DNA from: Cladocopium goreaui
Taxonomy: Eukaryota > Sar > Dinophyceae > Suessiales > Symbiodiniaceae
Direction of reading: 5' to 3'
DNA: 64,000 nucleotides
Assembly: GCA_947184155.2 (NCBI GenBank)
Contig: CAMXCT020006745.1
Span: 62,001-126,000 of the forward strand
Shown here: positions 1 through 10,423 of the stretch, piece after piece
Numbering within the stretch: the first letter of the stretch is position 1
Layout: the number at the start of each line of letters is the position of its first letter
Program-made: the position numbers and the translations under genes
The notes under the pieces: model-generated
Seen by the model: the letters and a program-made list of their open reading frames with translations, nothing else
What the model was told of the DNA's origin: nothing
Database searches by the model: none

Positions 1-43
1 GTCAAACAGGTTATCAGCCGTAACGCCTTTTCTCTTTGTAGGC
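1..43 (+). other. Leader before the first Gag ATG, possible splice acceptor
   Basis: The stretch just before the ATG at 44 is pyrimidine-rich and ends in TTTGTAG at 35-41, three bases before the start codon. That looks like a 3' splice or trans-splice acceptor. The 5' LTR expected upstream is outside the window, so its role cannot be decided here. Confidence 0.3.
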
Positions 44-3000
44 ATGTCTGCCCCCTCAGGTACTTCCCCTGAGGGCCCCGGTATTCCCGTTTTCTCTGAC
101 GCAGCCATGGCAAATCCGGGAGCCTTGCCTATTTCAGACACTCCATTTTCAGTTGATATAAGCACACCCACTGGTTCCGACAAATCGCGAAGTTTGAGGG
201 ACAGACGCCACTTACCACATTTGAGTAACGCAATTGTGCCTTCTCATGCGGGTTTAAATCACCGTGGTTATGTCCCCCAAGCCGCTCGGGAGAGTGGGCC
301 GCCGACTCGCCAATTGAACCAAATGAATGTTCACAACACGTTCCATCACAATGTGCAAATGGATAATCCTCAAGTGAATTTTGTCGAGCAGAATTTGCAT
401 GTCCACTCACATGATCCTGCCATGACAAGCCTTGTGGAAACAGCGGCCGAGCTCCGTCATCGTGAGGTGTTGGCTCACACCGAAGCTCAGGCTGAAGCGA
501 TCCACACGGCCAAGACTGAGGAGTTGAAGGAAGCTTTGCGAGTCCGCGAGGGCATTGAAAGTCAGAGGGCCCTTGATGCTATCAGAATCAAAGAACAAGA
601 ACTTTTGAATATGGGTGCTCAATATAAAGAGAATGTACAGCATGAGGCGCATGAACATGTAAGGTTCCGTGAAGCTCAGATGAAAGAGAAAATTCAGGCT
701 TATCAACGTGTCATTGATGCTAACCATCGGCAATCACTTTCGAGTAAGGAGCAAGAGATCCTTGAGTTGAAAAGAGCAGCTGAGGAAGAGAGAAGGGTTC
801 AGAATGAGCGCATCACACAGCTTGAACACATGGTACAAGCCCAGATGCAACATTATCTGAAACTGCAAAGTATGCTCGATTCCCAATTTGCTCAGGTTCG
901 TCCAAGCCCGATCGTTGAAACTGCCGCCATGACTATCACAGCCGGAACTCATGCATCAACGGAGATCCCAAACTTTGAGTTTGTTCCACCGACCCGTAAG
1001 GCTGCACCCGCAGCACCTCCGACGAGTGTTGCCCGACCTCCTATTCCAAGAACACCGATTAACTTTACTTCACCTGGTACTGAGACTTATGAAAAGGATG
1101 GTATTGAAATCATTTATCATGATCCATCGTATCAAGCTCCAATTCATGTGAAGAAGGAATCGGACATTGCAAGGTCGTCCATGGATGAACGCCCTTCGGG
1201 AGGAGAGGCCACCACTCGACGCCGTGATAACCATCCCACAGATAAGATCAATTCCCCTGCACCGACCAATCTGTATACCCCGACCGAACTAGGCCCTGAA
1301 GACATGGAGTACTTCGAGCCGGGGGGCGATGATGCACCTGATGGGGACGATCCAGGGGATGGAGGAGATGGAAACGGAGGAAACGGGGGAAGTGGACCAC
1401 CATCACCACCTGATCCAGTGGATAAACCTGAAGGGGATAAGAACCGTAAGGTGCCCAGAAAGAATAGGGCTGGTCCTAATCCTCCAGACGGCGGTGATGA
1501 CGGTGATGATGATCCCGATGATGATGATGATGAGAAGTTCAGGCGAAGAATGATCAAGTTTCTTGGTGGTTACATTGATCCAAGGCATGATGACAAACCT
1601 AAAGTCAAGGAAGCTGACACCATCAAAATCCCAGCATACCCATTGGCGGAAACCTATCGTAATTGGAGAATTAAGACCAGAGAAGCAGTTGTAGCAGCAT
1701 CAACCGATCCCGACAGTGCTTTCAAGTGGGTTAGTGATTCTTGGAAAGAAGAACAGACTCTTGAAGCGCTCCGGAAGGTTGCGCCGTTTGCGACACTTGA
1801 TGCAAAGTTACTTTCTGCACTCACAAACATCATCACTGGCGACTTCGCCCGTAAGGTAGATACCTTCAAAGAGACAGAAGCCACTGCTGGACGGATTGTA
1901 AGAGGGAGACAAGTGTTGTTCATGTTGCATGACCACTTCAGTACCAACATCAAGCACGGAGCAACCTATGCCCTCCAAGATTTGTTCAGTGTCCAATTGC
2001 GTGGGGAGAATTTGAAGTCTTTCATTTCGAACTGGGATCAAGTGTTGGCTGGTATCGTACAGACTCCTGATGTAAGTGTATTGGAGACACTCTTCTACAA
2101 ACAAGTGAAGAATTGCAAGGCCATCCAACATGATATGAATGAGTATCATAGAGCTGATGAAGGAACCGAGAAACGAAACTACAGTTTCCTTGTTTCTGCC
2201 GTGCGACGCCACCTTGACCGTGAGAGGTTGGAGGCAAATCGTGATCGAGTTGCCAAAGGTCTTTCGGGTTCCGGTCGTCCCTCCGCTCCCGCAGTCGAGG
2301 GCAAGACAGGATTCATCCCCAAGGGGTATTGTGTGGCATGGAATAAGGGAGGCTGTAGCAAGGACAACTGTACTTACAAGCATGAAGTCCCCAAGCCACG
2401 TGACAGAAGTCGCAAACCCAGCAAAACCAGAGGTCGCTCTACTGAACGTTCTGGTTCTCCCAAGCCAAAGGGGAAAGGTAAGAAAATTTGCAAGTTTTGG
2501 AGACAGGGACGTTGTGATAGAGGAGCTGATTGCAAATTCCTTCATGAGGGTTCAGTGGGAAAACCAAGACAAGCTACTCCTGCCCGTTCGGCCAGTAGCG
2601 AAAGCAAAAATAAAAAGAGAAACCCTAAGAACCCGAAAAGGAAGGGATCCCGAAGCTCTAGCCGCTCTAAGAGCCCCAAGAGCCCGAAGTCCCCGAAGTC
2701 TAAAGGATCCGGGGCCAGTTCATCTAAGCCGTCTCCTGCCGCAGTTTGTCTTGTCGCATCCATGCTTGCATCCGTGTCTCAGGCATTTTGTATCCCTCAG
2801 CCAAGAGTAGTTTGTCCATCGATTCGTTTTGATGATTCACCGGACGTGTCTCATGTGAAAGTCCGAGGGAACTTGAGGCCAATTGGAAACGCAGTCACCA
2901 AGGGTAAGGTTACCTTTCCATGGGGACATCAGTTTGAAATTGATCAACTTGCTGTAGATGATGCCGCTTTGACCGGTACCATGTTAGCTGGATCTGTTTC

Positions 3001-3319
3001 CAATTGTCTTCGGGGAGTTGAATGCAAATGTGCCTATTTATGTGACACAGATTTTGGTTGCAATGAATGTATCCCAAAGGGAATCAAAGCCACCCCTGCG
3101 GAATGTAGAGAAGACGTGAAGGGAGCGATCAACCTCGAACTTGACTGGATAGCAGATACGGGGAGTGCACAGGATCTTGTCAATGATAGTGAATTGCCAG
3201 ATGACTACGGATACTACTCCAACAATCCCATTCGTATGATTACCGCCAATGGCGAAAGTTCATCGTCAAAACAAGTTGCGACTCAGCGTGCTGATGGAAC
3301 TTTATTTCCTTTGCACTAA
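44..3319 (+). CDS. Copia-1 Gag and start of aspartic protease, cut by YR-1
   Basis: The product is a structural Gag followed by the beginning of the protease. Residues about 125-280 are a long charged coiled-coil stretch. Residues about 420-510 are Gly/Asp-rich and disordered. A Gag core follows to about 740. Two zinc fingers of CCCH type, CX7CX4CX3H near residue 765 and CX7CX5CX3H near 816-834, replace the usual CCHC knuckle. A Ser/Arg/Lys/Pro-rich tail is at about 865-895. The protease active-site signature IADTGSA is near residue 1034. The natural coding part ends at 3275. The last 14 codons and the stop come from the inserted element. The ATG at 44 opens the frame and follows an acceptor-like AG. 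RNA binding through the fingers and RS-like tail is inferred from their type. Confidence 0.85.
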   Translation: MSAPSGTSPEGPGIPVFSDAAMANPGALPISDTPFSVDISTPTGSDKSRSLRDRRHLPHLSNAIVPSHAGLNHRGYVPQAARESGPPTRQLNQMNVHNTFHHNVQMDNPQVNFVEQNLHVHSHDPAMTSLVETAAELRHREVLAHTEAQAEAIHTAKTEELKEALRVREGIESQRALDAIRIKEQELLNMGAQYKENVQHEAHEHVRFREAQMKEKIQAYQRVIDANHRQSLSSKEQEILELKRAAEEERRVQNERITQLEHMVQAQMQHYLKLQSMLDSQFAQVRPSPIVETAAMTITAGTHASTEIPNFEFVPPTRKAAPAAPPTSVARPPIPRTPINFTSPGTETYEKDGIEIIYHDPSYQAPIHVKKESDIARSSMDERPSGGEATTRRRDNHPTDKINSPAPTNLYTPTELGPEDMEYFEPGGDDAPDGDDPGDGGDGNGGNGGSGPPSPPDPVDKPEGDKNRKVPRKNRAGPNPPDGGDDGDDDPDDDDDEKFRRRMIKFLGGYIDPRHDDKPKVKEADTIKIPAYPLAETYRNWRIKTREAVVAASTDPDSAFKWVSDSWKEEQTLEALRKVAPFATLDAKLLSALTNIITGDFARKVDTFKETEATAGRIVRGRQVLFMLHDHFSTNIKHGATYALQDLFSVQLRGENLKSFISNWDQVLAGIVQTPDVSVLETLFYKQVKNCKAIQHDMNEYHRADEGTEKRNYSFLVSAVRRHLDRERLEANRDRVAKGLSGSGRPSAPAVEGKTGFIPKGYCVAWNKGGCSKDNCTYKHEVPKPRDRSRKPSKTRGRSTERSGSPKPKGKGKKICKFWRQGRCDRGADCKFLHEGSVGKPRQATPARSASSESKNKKRNPKNPKRKGSRSSSRSKSPKSPKSPKSKGSGASSSKPSPAAVCLVASMLASVSQAFCIPQPRVVCPSIRFDDSPDVSHVKVRGNLRPIGNAVTKGKVTFPWGHQFEIDQLAVDDAALTGTMLAGSVSNCLRGVECKCAYLCDTDFGCNECIPKGIKATPAECREDVKGAINLELDWIADTGSAQDLVNDSELPDDYGYYSNNPIRMITANGESSSSKQVATQRADGTLFPLH

Positions 3320-3703
3320 AAAGAAGCTGAGAGCAGCTTCTAATAGTCTCCCTCTTTCTCTCCTATGAGCGTCCACGCGTCCTGCGTTGTGCATAAAGGT
3401 TTGTGGCTTTATCGTTTCTCAGGGTTCTTGCACGCTTATTTCCTCAAAGGAGTTTTTAAGCAAATCTGATCTGTAAGCAGATCTTTGTGATTTGTTTGTG
3501 CAAACCCTGGTTTTGTCTGTCAAACGTTTTTCAACCACAAACCTTTGTGTCTGTTTGTCATCTGTTACACGTATGACAGCACAAATGAAGTGTAACAAGT
3601 AAGTTGTGAAGTAAATGCCAATGGTGGCCATTGCATTTCAAGTAATGCCTCCAAGGGAGGGAGGGCGGGTTTTCCACTTTCGTGTGGTTTCGTTCTTTTG
3701 TGC
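3276..3703 (+). repeat. YR-1 split direct repeat A1
   Basis: This 428-bp repeat appears identical by eye to A2 at 10424-10851. Near its left end (about 3304-3322) is ATTTCC-TT-GCACTAAAA, which is an inverted match to the B2 terminus (GTGC...GGAAAT). The element therefore has an imperfect subterminal inverted repeat as well as the direct ones. Confidence 0.9.
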
Positions 3704-4067
3704 AGCCATGGGTGTGTGAATGGTGCCTTTAGTCTGAGATCCCGAAAGGTACGACTTCATAAGCGAACATCAGTTATTCTTGTGTTCTTGGACGATTTGG
3801 GATCACACTGAGTATGCTGAGGTGAGGCTGTTTTTCTTTCCTGGAAATTACGGATCTTCAATCGCCTTGCACAGTTTGCTATTGCATTTACGTGGATAGT
3901 CTGGACATTCTGGTAAGACGGAATGAATTTAGATGGCTTGACGGTTTATTTGTTAGACAGCAGTTTTTGGAGATCGCTGGAGCCTTACCTTCAGATGTCG
4001 TGGACACAGAGGCACAGAAAAGGGATGATCGTGTTGCATCACTTTCTGCATTGCGTGGTTGATGGTA

Positions 4068-4115
4068 CCCTCCTCAGGAAGGGACATATAGTTGTATGTC
4101 CCTCCCTGATGAGGG
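4068..4115. other. Imperfect hairpin, 21-bp arms, 6-nt loop
   Basis: The left arm 4068-4088 and right arm 4095-4115 are reverse complements at 19 of 21 positions, around the loop TAGTTG. The hairpin lies in the spacer between the two copies of the YR-1 duplication. Confidence 0.7.
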
Positions 4116-4161
4116 ATCAGTGGATCTTTCCTGTCATACTTGAATCACCCTTGGGCGTGAC

Positions 4162-4200
4162 CATTCGATCCTGGTACACAACGTGTACCAGTTCCGAATG
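4162..4200. other. 39-nt hairpin: 6-bp outer and perfect 9-bp inner stem
   Basis: CATTCG pairs with CGAATG, then a symmetric 3x3 internal loop, then CTGGTACAC pairs with GTGTACCAG around the loop AAC. The inner stem is perfect. It lies 47 bp downstream of the previous hairpin. Confidence 0.7.
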
Positions 4201-4446
4201 GCCAAGCCGTGGCTGATTTTATGGCACTCAGAGGGAATTGGATGACTGCTGTTTTGTTTCCTGGCAATCGCAGATATTCAATCGCTTTGCACCGTTTGCT
4301 ATTGCATTTGCGTGGATAGTGATGATATTCTGGCAAGGCGGAGTGAGCTTAGACAACTTGAGGGTTGACGGGGTTAACAGCAGTTTTTTTTTTTGGAGAT
4401 CGCTGGAGCCTTACCTTCAAGGACGATAGACACAGAGGCACAGAAC

Positions 4447-5935
4447 ATGGATGAGCGTGTTGCATTACCTGCTGCCTTGCATCCCTCACAACCTGGAACA
4501 CCCATTGTTGATCTTTTTGGAAACGGTTCTGACGCAGGACAGTTAGGTCTTGACTGGCAGGGAAATATGGAAGAGTCTGCACAGGTTGCTATAGGTGTCC
4601 AACATCAGGGTGTGGACTTGCCCAATTCCAAGTCGGACTACAATAGAGTTTTGCTTGAAGCACGTTTGGATGCACTAGACGAGTCAGAAGGGAAGTTACT
4701 GTGGGAGCCAGGAGTTTGGCAAGCAATTTTCTCAGATGATGACGGTGATGTTTTTCCTAGAAGGTTGCCGCCTGTTCCAGGTGAATATTGGGTTCATCAC
4801 TCGTCTGCTGCAACTGCATCGGATGAGGTGGAGCGGGTTGCAGAGAGGACCATGGCAGAGAGCTCAATAAGCAGGGATCCGAATTTGCCATTTTACTCAC
4901 TTGTGGTCAAGGTTTTTCCGGCTGGAGATGCGATGGAAGAGAATGACAAACTCTGGAATCAGGCATTGTACAATTGGCGACAGGTTTCTGAGATCCTGGA
5001 TCACCCGGGACAGCTGGGCAGGGAGCTTTTACAGGGGCAGGTGGCAACTGACCCCGGATCTGTCAGTGTGGTGCTGAGAGATCCTTCTGGAATCAAGTCA
5101 CCTAGAACAGCTTTCAAGCGTGCTCAAAATTTTTCTGCAGTATTTTTTCTGGATGCAATCACATAGCTTGGAATGGGATCCATGGAATCGCAATCGTTGT
5201 CTTCAGTTCTTGAGATCAGAGGGGCAGTCCAGACCATTGGCATCAAGAGGATTGACTTTGTTGGAGGCATTTAGGTTTGCATGGTTTGTTCTAGAGATTC
5301 CTATTCCAGACCAAATGATGAGTGATCCTCAACTGCGCAGTAGGGCTCAATGCTTGATGGCAGAGAAGAAGGCCTACAAACCGGTAAGGCCCTTAAAGGT
5401 TTCAGAACTGACGTTGCTGGAGAAGACTATGCAAGGGCCCGTGGACCCTATTGACGCATACATGTTGGGTGCAATCACTTTTGCAATTTTTCTATCCAGA
5501 TCAAGATGGGCGGACTGGAAGAACATTCTCAAATCGGGGTTGAACGAATGGTATATGATGGAGAACTATATGGGTTTGCTGAAGCCCGTACAAAGTATCA
5601 CAAGGCTACATCACTGGCAACGTAACAATTGTACATGCCGTTGGTTGCGCCTTTTCTTGGATGTCGCTGCCGTGGACTGGAAAAAGCATTGGGTGCAGGA
5701 CTATCTTGGGACATCATGAGCTTCAGGGTGCAAAGGGTGACGATGCATACGAACCGACATCACAGTTGGAGGCAGCTCCATCTTCGAGGCATGGGGATGC
5801 GGCTGATGATGATGAGACCAGCGAGATTCCTTCTACAGATCAGAGGTCATACGGCAGCCCCTCAGGGACAGAAGAACCTGGAACGGGCATGCAATATGGA
5901 AGGACCGGTCTGAAGAAACAGTATGGAAGCATGTA
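4447..5935 (+). pseudogene. YR-1 tyrosine recombinase, broken by frameshifts
   Basis: The family cuts and rejoins DNA to integrate the circular copy of the element. The first frame opens at ATG 4447 and ends at 5166. Similarity continues in a second frame to about 5600 and a third to 5935, so at least two frameshifts are present. The SAM-like core-binding part contains SPRTAFKRAQ and a following LQYFFWMQ segment. The catalytic domain contains ITFAIFLSRSRWAD, whose Arg is the expected first catalytic arginine. The third frame contains ILGHHELQGAK and then AYEPT, which fit the His box and the nucleophile tyrosine. Assignment rests on motif order and on resemblance to recombinases I know from dinoflagellate retroelements. 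Confidence 0.7.
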
Positions 5936-6750
5936 GTTCACCAACTTCTTGTCTTTTCAACGCCACGGTATATGGAAGGCTGGTAAGTGAGTCTCATTTT
6001 GAGCTTTTGCAGATTGGGAGCTCGAAGCTGGATGCAAGGTGCAGCCGTTGTTCAAAGAAGAGGTGATCTCAGATGTGATTGGCCTAGTGAAAGCGCTGGA
6101 CCAAAGGGAGTCAAAGTGCTTGAGGCGTCACTGACTCCTTTTTGCAAAAACATTCTTGTTGCGAAAGCCGACAATTCAGACCAGTGGATTCAGTGATGTC
6201 TGAATGTTGCAGAGTCAAATCATTGAGGGCGCACATGTGAGCATGTGGTTTGGTTTTCATTATCTTGTCATAGGACATGAGGGATTGATTTGATTAAGTT
6301 GATTTGCCAAAGGGTATTGGAAAGCCGGAGGTTGAAAGCAGCATCGCATTAAGCGGCAAGCTGATCCTTTGAGAATGCTCGGGATTGTGGCTTGTGGTTC
6401 AAAGGAACAGAACGGCGTTTGAGCCGTGTTACTGATAGCAGGAACATCTTCGAAGCATGAGTAGAGTTTTATTTTGCGGTCAAATTTCAATGAACAGTTG
6501 GGTTGCGGTGACCCCGGAATAGCTTGGATATCTTCTTCAGTGCACATCAGTTTTTTGACTTGCGGTAGAACAGGCCTGAATAGTTCATGCGACGCAATTT
6601 CTTCGGAAGAGCTGCATTTCAAAGTGAGTCATGAGCGAACTTTAAAGCATTTTTGGACAGTATTCAGTAGTCGGTCTCTAGCGTTCACCATGGCTGCATC
6701 ATCGTTTCTCGACCAGAGACAACCTTTGCCAACGGGCCGAGGAGGCCGGT
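5936..6750 (+). other. YR-1 internal stretch without a recognisable gene
   Basis: I see no supported coding segment here. A possible tiny intron-like piece lies at about 5983-6012, with a GTAAGTG donor and a TTTTGCAG acceptor, but 30 nt is short for an intron. The stretch probably holds eroded sequence between the recombinase and the linker protein. Confidence 0.4.
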
Positions 6751-7345
6751 TTGGGAAAACCTTGGATTGATGCGTTGAAGGCCAATGCAGCGGCCATATT
6801 TGCAAAGTTGAAGTTTTTGCGATCACCATCACTGGGACGGTCGCATCAGAAGATCTCAGATCAACACCTTTTGGGGATAATGTGCGTGGGAGTTGCACCG
6901 TCGATAGCGGACTTGGCTGCGTTCAAACACTTGCTTTTTGAGAACCAAACGCTGATGATGCATAGCTTCAAGGCCACAGCTAGGGAAGATGATGCGGCAC
7001 AGAAGAAGTTGTCAGCACCGGAGAGAGAGGCACGCCTGGATTTTCAGAGCAGCGATTCAGATGCCTGGATATCACAGCCACTTGAGCCGGCCCAAGCCTT
7101 GTACGATTCGTGTGCAAGTATGGTCGATAAAAACGAGATTGCCTACATAGGCCCTGGCAAATATCTATCCAGGCAGCATGAGTTGATGTGAATCAAGCTA
7201 GAGGAAGAGATACAGTTGGATGTCAGTAAGACAGTACTTGTATTGAAGGAGCAGCAAACCATTGTAGAGTTCTACATTGCATAGGATCTAGTCCTATACC
7301 GAGCTCTTTATTGTAGGACACTTGTCATGGCAAGGAAAGGCCGGG
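6751..7345 (+). pseudogene. YR-1 linker (gag-like) protein between recombinase and RT, broken
   Basis: This segment has no assigned enzymatic role. It matches in style a conserved domain that I know between recombinase and RT in dinoflagellate YR elements. Landmarks are HLLFENQTLMMHSFKA, PEREARLDFQ, LEPAQALYDSC and IGPGKYLSRQHE. A stop at 7189-7191 interrupts it. The same family pattern continues in another frame (EIQLDVSKT, then LVLYRALYCR) to about 7345, and a Lys-rich tail follows. There is no ATG at the left edge, so the start has been lost or lies in an upstream exon. A nucleic-acid-binding or capsid role is possible but not shown. Confidence 0.55.
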
Positions 7346-8796
7346 GACTCCAAGCAGCAAAAACAAGGGCAAGAAGAGAGATCCAGCTCAGCAGGCATGG
7401 AGGAGCTTGCACTCACGCACGCCACAGGGTAATCCCCTTTGCTTTAACTAGAATCTAGGAAATGCAAGCAGGGATCCAAATGTCCGCAACAGCATGTGTG
7501 CACGGGGATGGTATGTTACAAAGATCATCCCCAGACTGGACACCAGTGACTCGAGCAAACAGCAGCCGAAGTTTCATCACGTGGATCAAAACCAGAGTTC
7601 CAATCCGTGGAAAGTGAATGGGTCAGCGAAGATGATTCTGTAAGAACGCAATTTGGGACATATGGCTTTTTCTGCGTGGAGCATTTTTTGTGGGACAGGG
7701 AACCTGACCTACGCCATGAAACGTTGAGTTCCAGACGTTTTTGGGGGGATCACGAAGTGAATAAACAGCTGGTGAAGGTTGTTTGCTTGAACTTGTCTTG
7801 AGAGAACCATCAAACTTGGTGGCACAGTGGCATCTTTCAGAGAGATGTCTTTTGGCGCACTATAGAATTCTATGCGGAACAGTTTTCAGAGCAAGGTTCA
7901 AAAGGTTGAGCCGGTAAATACAGGGCCCGCCACCAATCAGGAACTCCAGATATCCTGATGGCATCCCAGGGTTAGAGGGCTTCACCTTATCAAACTGCAT
8001 GCGGCCAGTTTTATGAAAAAGTTGATACATACCTTCGTTGGACAAAGCTGGCATAACTTGGACAGTTGAGAATCCGTTTACAAGTCTTTTGTGGGAGACT
8101 TCGTACGGGCAAAATGTTGGGGCTGCTACAAGCCCCCCCATGGTCAATGACAGATGGAGCCTTTGACACCTCCTTGGAAGTCGAGTACACGCCAATGTTG
8201 GCAAAAAAAAAAGTTGGCGGCTCCAATTTTGGAGGCAATTGCAAATGCGTACAAACTTCCGAAGGTTGTGCGATACTTGCAAGGGTTGAAGCTTTCCCAC
8301 TCCCAGGCTATTGCAGAGGCTAAGCAGCCTACCAAAGCAATGAGCATACACATGATTCCTGAATTTTCCCCATGTGCATGTCTTGTCCAAAGTGCCCTGT
8401 CAAATATTTTTTCAGTGTATACATTCAGCACTTGCAGCTGGCGTTTATCGAAAATGTGGTGATCAGGTTTGTTTATTACTTGCGCCAGCATGCTCTTGCA
8501 AAAGACAACCAAGAAGTGGGGTGATTGCCGTCTTTGCAAGGTGATTGCCGTCGTTTTCAAGCTTTGATGAGGAATGTGGTGATTGGGTTTTTGGAGTAAG
8601 GTGGGGGTAGCTTGTGTGGATGTTGCCACCATGGATCATGCGGACGTTGTGAACAATAGATGTTGCGAACTTGGTGAATGGATTAGGTTGGACAGAAGTT
8701 AGCAGGATGCTGAGATGGTTCATGCGGACGTTGTGATGGTGAATGGATTAGGTTGGCCAGAAGTTAGCAGGATGCTGAGAACAACAGGAAGGCAGC
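7346..8796 (+). other. YR-1 spacer, no gene; contains a small duplication
   Basis: I find no supported coding segment. Near the right end, the block with CATGCGGACGTTGTGA and GAATGGATTAGGTTGG, ending in AGAAGTTAGCAGGATGCTGAG, occurs twice, at about 8636-8720 and 8719-8779. The second copy runs almost to the start of the RT remnant. The spacer could be a former intron or an insertion. I cannot separate these. Confidence 0.45.
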
Positions 8797-10075
8797 CATG
8801 CCTGAAGGGCGAAAAAGGATGCGGGCCACAAAAGACCCGCTTCTCATGATGCGTGGTATTGAGACTGAGGGGTACGATGACAAGATCCTTGCAGATGATG
8901 TGATGCGTGGTTTCTCCCTGTGGAGAGGTCCCAAGTCAGAAGCGCTGCGGGACAGACTACTACAGCAATGATGACGGAGCAGGACCTTTGTGCCAACTAG
9001 CAAAGGGCAAATTTGGCTTGCGTTATATACTATGAGCAGTGGTGATGAAGAGCCGGATAATGAACTTTGGGCAAAAAGCGTTTTTGCAGATTGACAAGAG
9101 TGGGATGCTGGGGCCGCTGCGGTCCGAATTGGGTGACAGAGATGTGGTGTCACGTCTATTTCCTCTCAAGCGGTCGGGCAAAGTGAGGCCTATTGATGAT
9201 TTGTCTCGGAGCCATACGAGTGCAACGGTGACATGCTATAAGCAGGCTACGGTTGATGGGCCTGATGTGATTTGCGCATTTGCGGCGTATCTGATGAGGT
9301 GCTTTGCGAATCAAGGAAGGTCTACAGAGTTGCTGGGCAGTGCTCTTCTTTTAGGCTCTCGGACAGCAATGGATGCATGCATCAGGTGCGCAAAAAAAAA
9401 ATATAATGGACAGCGGCTAAGTGCTCGAAGCTCCCTTGGTCTTGCTACTTTGATGATGTTGTGTCCTTCTCTCCCCCTGCGCTGGCTGGAAGTTCACAAG
9501 CGGCACTGTGTTTGACGGCGGATGTGCTTGGTTGGGGCTTTAACAAGGGCTGCGTGTCCAATTCTTAGAAGGATGCCTTGAATTTTCTCAAGGATGGTGC
9601 TGGCCGGGGAGCAGTGCTTGTCTCTGGCCAGGGCTAAGAATCGTTTGGTATGGTTTGAAAGTGTGGATAGAGAAGTTAAGCACTCTGATGGATGATGGAG
9701 GAGAAACTGTAATAAATGAGCTTGAGATGTTGGCGGTGGCTATGTTTTTGCTATGCAGGCGATCACCTGACTCCACTCGACTTATAGTTTATATGGACCT
9801 TGCAGGTTCGAATCCCTCTTCGATCGGGGGGTACCCAGCACCCGGTATCCCGTGCCATCACTGCAGTTTGTGCGCTTGCAGCCACCACCTTAGATGAACA
9901 TTAATTTTTTGCCTTGGTTTGGAAGGATCTCTTCTCCTAGGATTTTGCAGATTTTCCTTCCCGACAGATGAAACACCCCTTGCTAAAACAGAATGCGGAG
10001 GTTCCTAAAGAGGAAGTTGAAGCAGTGTCTGAGAGCAGCACGAGCTTTGTGAGCAAAGCCGCTTCACCACAATGA
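8797..10075 (+). pseudogene. YR-1 reverse transcriptase-RNase H, decayed
   Basis: This remnant copied the element RNA into DNA. Coding pieces lie in several frames. DDVMRGFSL and GDEEPDNELWAKS come first. RSGKVRPIDDLSRS (about 9170-9215) is the RT entry motif of DIRS-like elements. LGSRTAMDACIRCA is the motif B region. CYFDDVVSFSPPALAG (about 9451-9498) is motif C with the catalytic Asp pair. The segment between the entry motif and motif B is too short to hold a normal motif A, so part of the active site is deleted. RNase H is marked by VINELEMLAVAM (about 9709-9745) and by DFPSRQMKHPLL near 9950, and the frame ends at a TGA at 10073-10075, 18 bp before B1. Confidence 0.72.
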
Positions 10076-10093
10076 GATGGGTGGGGACCGTGG

Positions 10094-10423
10094 CGAAAGC
10101 GGCGGCAGGATTTCCCCACTTGCGTAGGAAAAAAAGGCGTGAGCGTTTTTCAGATTCGTGAAATTGTGGTTCTTTTGCAGTCGTCAGTGAGACGGTTTTG
10201 CATGAGGTGTTTTTGCCTCTGAGTTTGTGTTTTTATGATATATATATATGTTCTCTACATTTTCACACGTTTTCATACGAGAGCGTATGCGGCTTTTTAT
10301 TGCTGATGTGATATGTGTTGGCATATGAAGATATGCGCGGTTTTTTGGCTTTTTGATTCACGCGTGGACGTATGTTGTTTTTGGAGTTTGGGAGTACGAT
10401 GGTTTTAGTGCGTAGGAAATAAG
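10094..10423 (+). repeat. YR-1 split direct repeat B1
   Basis: This 330-bp repeat differs from B2 at 10992-11323 only by one substitution and a 2-bp longer TA run in B2, as read by eye. It abuts A2 directly. The junction carries the AAG core at 10421-10423. Confidence 0.9.

Larger units (their letters stand above)
3704..4446 (+). other. YR-1 leader with an internal duplication and two hairpins
   Basis: There is no intact gene in this stretch between A1 and the first ATG of the recombinase. It holds the first copy of a 420-bp-spaced duplication and two strong inverted repeats, listed separately. Position and structure suggest a regulatory or replication role, which is inference. Confidence 0.5.
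3841..4485 (+). repeat. Direct duplication around the recombinase start (about 220 bp, offset 420)
   Basis: The segments 3841-4060 and 4261-4485 are diverged copies of each other. Both run from CTGG-AAT through GTTTGCTATTGCATTT, GGAGATCGCTGGAGCCTTACC and CACAGAGGCACAGAA to the start of the recombinase coding region. Only the second copy leads into the long reading frame, so the first is a truncated, decayed start region. Confidence 0.8.

Noticed and set aside
1808..2545. 245-codon antisense open frame across the Gag region
   Set aside because: It has no motif and lies fully opposite a well-supported Gag.
9805..9815. tRNA T-arm-like GGTTCGAATCC
   Set aside because: It lies within the YR-1 RNase H remnant. 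No acceptor, D or anticodon stems can be found around it.
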